Below, piece by piece: positions 22,623 through 28,433 of a stretch of 28,433 bases of DNA (position 1 is the first letter of the stretch; each line of letters opens with the position of its first letter). The DNA comes from Flavobacteriaceae bacterium UBA5534 (GTDB lineage Bacteria; Bacteroidota; Bacteroidia; Flavobacteriales; Flavobacteriaceae). The position numbers and the translations under genes were made by a program. The notes under the pieces were generated by a model that saw only the letters and a program-made list of their open reading frames with translations, ran no database searches and was not told where the DNA came from. The DNA lies in NCBI GenBank assembly GCA_002426015.1, contig DINS01000025.1, positions 1 to 28,433 of the forward strand. The letters are read 5' to 3'.

Positions 22623-23330
22623 TTAATTCAGGTTTGACAATAATTCATTAATGTTATAATCTGGAATAAAGTCATAAGGTTTATAAAACCTTCCATGACG
22701 AGAATATAAACCATATATGTAATGGTTTTTATTTGTATAAAAGTAGCCTGGAGGTTTTGTTTTCCAAGCAATGTTGGAAATAGAATTGCTTATTTTATCC
22801 ATTGATATAGGTGCATTATGATCATCTATGCCAACCCATTCATCATTTGAATCTACAATCAACCAACCTTTTTTTGTTTTTATTTCGCTAATAGCATGGT
22901 TTTCAGTGTTTTCGCTGGTTAATTCAATAAACGTACTTTTTTCTGGACAATCTTTAAAAAGACATACATGACGAGTCTCAAACCCCAAATGCTGAAAAAT
23001 CAATTCCATTACAAAACTCCTATCAAAGCAAAGTCCTTGTCCAGATTCATAAAGATCTTTTGGTCTTCTTTCGTGATCCATAGGGATTCCATCTCCAGAT
23101 GGGGATGTATGAAGTACATTAAATTGGACTGACTTTATGAGGTTCACTTGTTCCTCATAAGATAGTTGGGAAGCCAAAGTGTTTTTGTTTATATCTTTTA
23201 AATATATATTTATATACTTAATATCTTCATTTGAAACTTTCTTTTGGACATTGTGATAAGAAAGTACTATTATCATCAATAAGGGAACCACAACGAATAT
23301 TATAAATTTCTTACGGTTTATTTTCTTCAT
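22623..23330 (-). CDS. Membrane-anchored transglutaminase-like cysteine-protease-fold protein
   Basis: A 235-residue protein with one N-terminal membrane helix (about 9-25). Its soluble domain has the order expected of the transglutaminase-like fold: Cys101 in GQGLCFDRS, His145 in ENHAISEI and Asp160 in WLIVDSND. These could form a Cys-His-Asp triad. The helix has no lipobox, so the domain should face the periplasm. Such proteins act as proteases, amidases or cross-linkers, and the substrate here is unknown. The gene is isolated: 51 bp past the convergent M23-type gene and 140 bp from the DUF4256 gene, with no exact -7 box upstream. Confidence 0.72.
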   Translation of the reverse strand: MKKINRKKFIIFVVVPLLMIIVLSYHNVQKKVSNEDIKYINIYLKDINKNTLASQLSYEEQVNLIKSVQFNVLHTSPSGDGIPMDHERRPKDLYESGQGLCFDRSFVMELIFQHLGFETRHVCLFKDCPEKSTFIELTSENTENHAISEIKTKKGWLIVDSNDEWVGIDDHNAPISMDKISNSISNIAWKTKPPGYFYTNKNHYIYGLYSRHGRFYKPYDFIPDYNINELLSNLN

Positions 23331-23470
23331 TTCACTATTTATTAATTAACGATTTAATGACGCTTTAAATAGCATTTAATGATTATTGTATTTAAAATGC
23401 AAAATCTAATTTCGACTTTTTTTTGATAAGCCAACGTTATTTTAGATAAACTACCATATAAAGGTGATAT

Positions 23471-24034
23471 TTAGATTTTTAACAAGCCACGGAATCCCCT
23501 TGCTGCATAATACGATTGTGCACCATTGTGGTAAACAAAGACTGTATCATAACGAAAATCAGCAAAAAGTGCTCCGCCCAATTTTCTAATATCAGAAGGT
23601 GTTTGTATCCAACTCGATGTTTTAGCATCAAATCTCCCATGCTTTTGTAACTGCCTGTATTGTTCTTCTGTTAATAGTTCAATACCCAATTCGGCAGCCA
23701 TATCTAAAGCATTATTTTTAGGTTTATGTTCTTTTCTTGCCTTCCATGCTTCATGGTCATAACATAAACTTCTTCTTCCTTTAGGGCTTTCAGCAGAGCA
23801 ATCAAAAAAAAGGTATTGGTCAGTTGTTTTATCATAATCGATAACATCAGGTTCTCCACCAGTCCTTTCCATTTCATTGAGTGACCAGAGTTTCGATGTA
23901 TTGGTTTTTAGCTTTTCCTGCACTTTGGCCCATTCTATGCCTTTATGGCGTTTGCTGTTTTCATCAAAACGGACTTTTAATATATTCAGAAGTTCTTCGC
24001 GCTGTTCTGGTGGCAATTCTTTTTTGGTTTCCAT
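23471..24034 (-). CDS. DUF4256 family protein
   Basis: A 187-residue soluble protein that I recognise as DUF4256, a family with no known function. Characteristic stretches are KLWSLNEMERTGGEPDV (48-64), YLFFDCSAESPKGRRSLCYD (74-93), and near the C-terminus FRYDTVFVYHNGAQSYYAARGFRGLL (about 160-185). The length fits a full family member. It has no signal peptide or membrane segment. The gene stands alone on the minus strand, with a 140-bp gap before the next minus-strand gene and the secA terminator upstream of it. Confidence 0.85.
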   Translation of the reverse strand: METKKELPPEQREELLNILKVRFDENSKRHKGIEWAKVQEKLKTNTSKLWSLNEMERTGGEPDVIDYDKTTDQYLFFDCSAESPKGRRSLCYDHEAWKARKEHKPKNNALDMAAELGIELLTEEQYRQLQKHGRFDAKTSSWIQTPSDIRKLGGALFADFRYDTVFVYHNGAQSYYAARGFRGLLKI

Positions 24035-24109
24035 TGTTGAGAGATGTTATCTGTGTATTAGTTTAAACTAAGTTCGAGCTTTTTATGAAAAAGTCAAAAC
24101 AAGAAACAA

Positions 24110-24143
24110 AAAAATCCTGATATCGATCGATATCAGGATTTTT
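24110..24143 (-). terminator. Strong terminator of secA
   Basis: A perfect 34-bp palindrome, with 17-bp arms centred between 24126 and 24127, includes the GC-bearing CCTGATATCG and its complement. It is extended by A-runs on the plus strand, which are T-runs in the minus-strand transcript. It lies about 57 bp beyond the secA stop. Confidence 0.88.
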
Positions 24144-24152
24144 ACTCATTAG

Positions 24153-24196
24153 ATTCCTGTGAGTGTTCTTCTTGAGCGAAGTCGAAAGACAGGAAT
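24153..24196. repeat. Inverted repeat around a REP-like sequence in the secA 3' region
   Basis: ATTCCTGT (24153-24160) and ACAGGAAT (24189-24196) flank CTTGAGCGAAGTCGAAAG (24171-24188). The core is close to a short sequence family (TTCGACTxCGCTCAAG) that I recall as dispersed between genes in many flavobacterial genomes. There is one copy in this window, so its repetitive nature cannot be shown here. Confidence 0.4.
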
Positions 24197-24200
24197 TTAT

Positions 24201-27200
24201 TTATTCTTCCGTCAATACCCAATCACCTTTGGTGATTAAAGGTTCGGCCTGTTTGTATTTTAAGGTGCGGTTTTCGCCACTCATGACATGCTTAATAGTC
24301 ACTCTATCGTTACGCCCAATCTTTGGTTGGTCGCGTACTATCGTTTCTGTGACTTCTTGACGTTGTGTATTGCCAGCTGCTCTGTTTTGTGCTGCACGTT
24401 CATCCATATTAGGGATTTCGTCTTTTTGGGTTTGCAGCTTTTCGTCTTTTTTAGGTTGACGAGCTTCTTGTATAGCGTTAGTGGTTTCGTTTGGCAATTC
24501 ACCTTTAAATAAGAACGAAATCACATCTTTATTTACTTGGTCAATCATTTGTTTGAACAATTCAAAAGCTTCAAATTTATAAATCAATAATGGATCTTTT
24601 TGTTCATGTACTGCCAATTGAACCGATTGTTTCAACTCATCCATTTTGCGTAAGTGCGTTTTCCAAGCGTCATCCACAATGGCCAATGTGATGTTTTTTT
24701 CGAAATCGTTGATTAACTGCTTACCTTTTGTTTCATAGGCTTTTTCAAGGTCAGTGACCACTTGAAGATTCTTTACGCCATCTGTGAAAGGCACCACAAT
24801 ACGTTTGAATTTATCACGTTGCGTTTCATATACATTCTTGATTACAGGGAATGCTAAATCGGCATTGCGCTGCATTTTTTCTCTGTAATGCTCAAAGGCA
24901 GCTTTGTAAATTTTACCAGCTAAATCGAGTTCAGATAGTTTATTGAATTCTTGTTCGGTAATTGGTGAACTCATTGAGAAATAACGAATCAGTTCAAATT
25001 CAAAATTCTTAAAGTCACCAGCTATCTTATTGGTTTGTGCAATGTTTTCTGAAGTGTCATAAATCATGTTTGCCAAATCGACACGTAAGCGTTCTCCATG
25101 TAAAGCATGGCGACGACGCTTATACACGACTTCACGTTGTGCATTCATCACATCATCATATTCCAACAAACGTTTACGTACTCCAAAGTTGTTTTCCTCC
25201 ACTTTTTTCTGTGCTCTTTCAATCGATTTTGAAATCATAGAATGCTGAATCACTTCGCCTTCTTGCAAGCCCATTCTATCCATCATTTTGGCAATACGCT
25301 CGCTACCAAACAAACGCATCAGATTATCTTCCAAGGATACATAAAACTGTGAACTTCCTGGGTCACCTTGACGACCAGCACGACCACGCAGCTGTCTGTC
25401 CACACGACGCGAATCGTGACGTTCGGTTCCGACAATTGCTAATCCACCAGCTTTTTTGACTTCTTCTGATAGCTTAATGTCTGTACCACGACCAGCCATG
25501 TTTGTTGCAATAGTTACTTGTCCTGATTGTCCAGCTTCGGCAACAATGTCTGCTTCTTTTTTGTGCAGTTTTGCATTCAGTACGTTGTGAGGTACTTTTC
25601 TAATGTCAAGCATTTTTCCTAACAATTCACTGATTTCGACCGATGTTGTACCAATCAATACAGGACGGCCTTCTTGCGATAATTTGGTAACTTCATCAAT
25701 GACTGCATTGTATTTTTCGCGTTTGGTTTTATAAACCAAATCTTCTCTGTCATCACGAGCAATTGGCCTGTTGGTTGGAATTTCAACCACATCTAATTTG
25801 TAAATTTCCCAGAATTCGCCAGCTTCTGTCACGGCAGTACCTGTCATACCGGACAACTTGCGGTACATTCTGAAATAGTTTTGAAGTGTTACCGTTGCAA
25901 ACGTTTGTGTGACCGCTTCAATTTTTACATTTTCTTTGGCTTCAATCGCTTGGTGCAATCCATCACTATAACGACGACCGTCCATGATACGACCTGTTTG
26001 CTCATCGACAATCAATACTTTGTTGTCCATAACGACATATTGAATGTCTTTTTCGAACAAGGCATAAGCTTTTAATAATTGGTTGAGTGTGTGAATACGT
26101 TCTGACTTTACTCCAAAATCTCTAAATAAATCTTCTTTAGCTTCAGCTTCAGCCTCTTTGGATAGGTTTTGAGCTTCAATTTTGGCTATTTCGGTACCTA
26201 TTTCTGGCATCACGAAAAAGTTAGGGTCTTCCTTGCCCGAAAGAAATTCGACACCTTTATCAGATAATTCTACTTGATTATTTTTTTCATCAATTACATA
26301 ATAGAGTTCTGCATCTACTTTAGGCATTTCCCTATTGTTGTCTTGCATATAGGCATTTTCAGTTTTTTGAAGCAGTTGTTTGACGCCTTCTTCACTTAAA
26401 AACTTAATCAGTGCTTTATTTTTTGGCATTCCTCTATAGACTCTCAACAGTTTAAAGCCGCCTTCTTTTGTATCACCTTCAGCGATTAATTTTTTTGCTT
26501 CGGCTAAAACACCTATTAAATACTTGCGTTGTACTTCAACGATGGCATCTACTTTTGGTTTTAGTTCTGTGAATTCGTGTCTATCACCTTGAGGCACAGG
26601 GCCAGAAATAATTAAAGGCGTACGTGCATCATCGACCAATACCGAATCGACCTCATCAACAATGGCGTAGTGATGTGGACGTTGTACCAAATCGTCTGGC
26701 GAATGTGCCATGTTATCACGTAGGTAATCAAAACCAAATTCGTTGTTGGTACCATAAGTGATATCGGCATTATAGGCTTTTTTACGAGCTGCAGAATTTG
26801 GCTGGTGGTAATCGATACAATCCACACTCAATCCATGGAATTCAAACAAAGGTGCCATCCAAGCACTATCACGTTTTGCCAAGTAATCATTGACCGTTAC
26901 CAAATGTACACCACGACCCGAAAGCGCGTTGAGGTACATAGGAAGCGATGCGACAAGGGTTTTACCTTCACCTGTTTGCATCTCGGCAATCTTACCTTGA
27001 TGCAAAGCGACACCACCAATCAATTGCACATCATAATGAACCATATCCCAAGTGATGGCTTTACCAGCAGCATCCCAGGAATTTGCCCAAATGGCTTTGT
27101 CATCTTCTAAAGTCACATAACTTTTAGATCCCGAAATTTCTCTATCGAACGTGTTTGCCGTTACGGTAATAGCGGTATTGTTTACAAAACGTTTGGCTGT

Positions 27201-27554
27201 TTCTTTGACGACAGCAAAGGCTTCAGGAAGTATATCGTTAAGAGTATCTTCAGTTGCTTTATAAATATCATCTTTTATTCTGTCTATTTCTTGATAAATA
27301 TCTTCTCTTTGGTCGATGTCTTCAGTTTCATCGGCTTCTTTTTGAAGTTTCTCTATTTTATCGTTAAAAGGCTGCCTAGCTTCTGCAATTTTAGATTTAA
27401 AAAAAGCAGTTTTTGCTCTTAATTCGTCATGAGATAGAGCTTCTAGAGCGCTTTCGAAAGTTTTTATTTGGTTAACAATAGGAGTGATGGCTTTTACGTC
27501 TTGTTTAGATTTGTCGCCAACAAATACCTTTAATACTGAATTTAATAAACTCAT
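24201..27554 (-). CDS. secA: Preprotein translocase ATPase SecA
   Basis: The 1117-residue motor of the Sec pathway, which pushes unfolded preproteins through SecYEG. Walker A is MQTGEGKT (192-199), the DEVD box is 300-303, and the second motor domain has TNMAGRGTDIKL and the RQLRGRAGRQGDPGSS region. It is much longer than the 901-residue E. coli protein because of two insertions: about 50 residues at 50-105, and a long one in the preprotein-crosslinking region at about 335-480. The C-terminal zinc-binding tail (CxCxSGxxxxxCH) is absent. After the usual GRN the protein ends with a Cys-free segment, 1079-1117. The gene has its own -7 box and a strong terminator. Confidence 0.98.
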   Translation of the reverse strand: MSLLNSVLKVFVGDKSKQDVKAITPIVNQIKTFESALEALSHDELRAKTAFFKSKIAEARQPFNDKIEKLQKEADETEDIDQREDIYQEIDRIKDDIYKATEDTLNDILPEAFAVVKETAKRFVNNTAITVTANTFDREISGSKSYVTLEDDKAIWANSWDAAGKAITWDMVHYDVQLIGGVALHQGKIAEMQTGEGKTLVASLPMYLNALSGRGVHLVTVNDYLAKRDSAWMAPLFEFHGLSVDCIDYHQPNSAARKKAYNADITYGTNNEFGFDYLRDNMAHSPDDLVQRPHHYAIVDEVDSVLVDDARTPLIISGPVPQGDRHEFTELKPKVDAIVEVQRKYLIGVLAEAKKLIAEGDTKEGGFKLLRVYRGMPKNKALIKFLSEEGVKQLLQKTENAYMQDNNREMPKVDAELYYVIDEKNNQVELSDKGVEFLSGKEDPNFFVMPEIGTEIAKIEAQNLSKEAEAEAKEDLFRDFGVKSERIHTLNQLLKAYALFEKDIQYVVMDNKVLIVDEQTGRIMDGRRYSDGLHQAIEAKENVKIEAVTQTFATVTLQNYFRMYRKLSGMTGTAVTEAGEFWEIYKLDVVEIPTNRPIARDDREDLVYKTKREKYNAVIDEVTKLSQEGRPVLIGTTSVEISELLGKMLDIRKVPHNVLNAKLHKKEADIVAEAGQSGQVTIATNMAGRGTDIKLSEEVKKAGGLAIVGTERHDSRRVDRQLRGRAGRQGDPGSSQFYVSLEDNLMRLFGSERIAKMMDRMGLQEGEVIQHSMISKSIERAQKKVEENNFGVRKRLLEYDDVMNAQREVVYKRRRHALHGERLRVDLANMIYDTSENIAQTNKIAGDFKNFEFELIRYFSMSSPITEQEFNKLSELDLAGKIYKAAFEHYREKMQRNADLAFPVIKNVYETQRDKFKRIVVPFTDGVKNLQVVTDLEKAYETKGKQLINDFEKNITLAIVDDAWKTHLRKMDELKQSVQLAVHEQKDPLLIYKFEAFELFKQMIDQVNKDVISFLFKGELPNETTNAIQEARQPKKDEKLQTQKDEIPNMDERAAQNRAAGNTQRQEVTETIVRDQPKIGRNDRVTIKHVMSGENRTLKYKQAEPLITKGDWVLTEE

Positions 27555-27637
27555 TGGGTTTATATGTTTAAGTTTTTAAGTTGCTTTACAGTCAACTTTA
27601 TTTTAGTGAACGTGTTTGTTTCGCTTTTTAAGGCTAA

Positions 27638-27645
27638 CAAAGATA
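27638..27645 (-). promoter_or_regulatory. -7 promoter box (TATCTTTG) for secA
   Basis: The minus strand reads TATCTTTG, an exact TAnnTTTG match, 83 bp upstream of the secA ATG. This leaves a leader of roughly 75 bases. No clear -33 element has the right spacing. The leader has no hairpin I can call, and no secM-like reading frame is visible. Confidence 0.45.
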
Positions 27646-27681
27646 CGGTTTGTGTTATGTTTTTTAAAAAATAGCGCACAA

Positions 27682-27706
27682 AAAAAGTCTCGTAATGAGA
27701 CTTTTT
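27682..27706 (-). terminator. Terminator after the DUF2795 gene
   Basis: AAAAAGTCTC (27682-27691) and GAGACTTTTT (27697-27706) pair around the 5-base loop GTAAT. It lies 20 bp past the minus-strand DUF2795 stop and separates that gene from the secA promoter. Confidence 0.85.
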
Positions 27707-27726
27707 AACTATTCTTTTTGATTTAT

Positions 27727-27948
27727 TTAATATTCGTCCTCATTCCAGAGGTAATCTTCGTCTGTTGGATAGTCTGACCAGATTTCTTCAATTGAATCGT
27801 AAGAATCACCTTCGTCTTCAATAGCTTGTAAGTTTTCAACCACTTCTAAAGGTGCTCCTGTTCGGATAGCGTAATCAATTAATTCGTCTTTTGTGGCTGG
27901 CCAAGGCGCATCACTTAAGTAAGATGCCAATTCTAATGTCCAATACAT
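27727..27948 (-). CDS. Small acidic DUF2795 protein
   Basis: A 73-residue protein matching the DUF2795 family over its first half: TLELASYLSDAPWPATKDEL, then IDYAIRTGAPLEVVENLQAI. The second half is very acidic and ends EDYLWNEDEY. The function of DUF2795 is not established; the fold is a short helical bundle. It has its own complete promoter and terminator, so it is expressed as a single-gene transcript. It is upstream of secA in the same direction, but the terminator argues against co-transcription. Confidence 0.85.
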   Translation of the reverse strand: MYWTLELASYLSDAPWPATKDELIDYAIRTGAPLEVVENLQAIEDEGDSYDSIEEIWSDYPTDEDYLWNEDEY

Positions 27949-27971
27949 TTGTTATTCGTTTTAAATTTCTG

Positions 27972-28001
27972 CAAAAATAAATTTTTAGTTCAAAAAGTCA
28001 A
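27972..28001 (-). promoter_or_regulatory. Complete Bacteroidota-type promoter for the DUF2795 gene
   Basis: The minus strand reads TTG (28001-27999), a 19-bp spacer, and TATTTTTG (27979-27972). This is the only place in the window where both halves of the TTG-N19-TAnnTTTG consensus fit exactly. The -7 box is 23 bp before the ATG at 27948. Confidence 0.7.
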
Positions 28002-28056
28002 GAAAAAAATGAATTATTTTCATTAATAAAAAGAGCGTATACTATTTACGTATTTT

Positions 28057-28098
28057 CTTGGCTTACAACAATAAAGCAAAAAATAAGTAACAGCCAAG
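28057..28098 (-). terminator. Weak possible terminator of the adenosyltransferase gene
   Basis: CTTGGCT (28057-28063) and AGCCAAG (28092-28098) form a 7-bp stem with a 28-base loop, starting 5 bp beyond the stop of the adenosyltransferase. The loop is long and only a short A/T tract follows, so it is a poor terminator by the usual criteria. Confidence 0.3.
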
Positions 28099-28103
28099 CT
28101 TTA

Positions 28104-28433
28104 TTAGGATTCTTTTTGTGGTATCCATTTAATTTCTTCGGCTTGTAAGTCATTAGACAACTTCCGTGCCAACACAAATAGATAGTCAGAAAGGCGGTTG
28201 AGATATATTAAGGCTTCTGGTAGAAAAGGCTCTAAATCATTGAGTGCAGCGGCCAAACGTTCAGCTCTACGGCAGACACAGCGAGCTATATGACAGAATG
28301 ACACGGTTTGATGGCCACCAGGCAAGACGAAGTGTGTCATGGGAGGTAAGGCTTCATTCATTGAGTCCATTTCGTGCTCTAACTGTATGATATCTGCTTC
28401 AGAGATTTTTGGAATGTTTAATCGTTCTTTTCC
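28104..28433 (-). CDS. PduO-type cob(I)alamin adenosyltransferase, 3' part
   Basis: The C-terminal 109 residues of an ATP:cob(I)yrinic acid a,c-diamide/cobalamin adenosyltransferase of the PduO/MMAB family. It attaches the 5'-deoxyadenosyl group of ATP to cobalamin. Recognisable parts are LPGGHQTVSFCHIARCVCRR, which contains the ATP/cobalamin-site Arg residues, and IYLNRLSDYLFVLAR, the last helix of the bundle. The frame has no stop up to the window edge, and the upstream codons (KERLNIPKISEADIIQLEHE) continue the family sequence. The ATG at 28370 is therefore internal and the gene is cut by the window edge, not truncated. Its product is the cofactor of the mutase served by MeaB. Confidence 0.9.
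   Translation of the reverse strand, partial: GKERLNIPKISEADIIQLEHEMDSMNEALPPMTHFVLPGGHQTVSFCHIARCVCRRAERLAAALNDLEPFLPEALIYLNRLSDYLFVLARKLSNDLQAEEIKWIPQKES

Noticed and set aside
28104..28370. A short adenosyltransferase starting at the ATG at 28370
   Set aside because: The frame continues to the window edge with family-like sequence, so this ATG is internal.
1..28433. Mobile element, phage, defence island, CRISPR array, tRNA or rRNA
   Set aside because: I found no transposase, integrase, phage or restriction genes, no target-site duplications and no tRNA-like cloverleaf. Base composition and gene style are uniform throughout.

Overview
The window looks like a chromosomal segment of a marine-type flavobacterium (Bacteroidota, Flavobacteriaceae). 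The evidence is its low GC content, a subtilisin with a C-terminal type IX secretion (T9SS) sorting domain, several TAnnTTTG -7 promoter boxes, almost no Shine-Dalgarno sequences, and SecA and MnmA with the insertions I associate with flavobacterial homologues. I see no tRNA, rRNA, CRISPR array, insertion sequence or phage gene, so it reads as ordinary core and accessory chromosome.

Layout. 1-1,900: a surface-type fasciclin lipoprotein (minus) and a secreted MORN-variant protein (plus). 1,970-6,900 (plus): the tRNA thiolase mnmA, a T9SS subtilisin, a FabK/nitronate-monooxygenase-type flavoprotein and an ATP-grasp ligase. A PD40 propeller protein (minus) meets the ligase tail to tail. 7,839-8,179: a 341-bp divergent intergenic region holding a near-perfect 27-bp palindrome. 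8,180-10,390 (plus): a tightly packed set of MATE exporter, small acidic protein and PAP2 phosphatase. 10,354-13,305 (minus): an overlapping cassette of GT2 glycosyltransferase, tandem LAB_N membrane protein and ArnT-like glycosyltransferase, with a sugar-nucleotide epimerase transcribed divergently. 14,386-19,043 (minus): DUF2911 protein, the MeaB GTPase, and an LtaS-like phosphoglycerol transferase overlapping a diacylglycerol-kinase-family gene. 19,223-22,571 (plus): ECF sigma factor, single-pass membrane protein, a secreted protein with an extraordinary repeat region, then an M23-type protein. 22,623-28,433 (minus): anchored transglutaminase-like protein, DUF4256 protein, secA, DUF2795 protein and the 3' part of a cobalamin adenosyltransferase cut by the window edge.

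How the genes fit together. Much of the middle is envelope biology. The GT2/LAB_N/GT39 cassette resembles the arn logic of charging a polyprenyl carrier, moving it across the membrane and transferring the sugar to a lipid. LtaS-like enzymes release diacylglycerol, which the overlapping kinase could recycle. The sigma-factor operon probably responds to an envelope signal. MeaB and the adenosyltransferase both serve adenosylcobalamin-dependent methylmalonyl-CoA mutase, but the mutase is outside this window. The most unusual structure is the internal architecture of the protein at 20,331-21,842: an MPELPE segment, five in-register 19-residue repeats and five heptads, all between two halves of an adhesin-like protein. 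I found no evidence for a new defence or mobile system.
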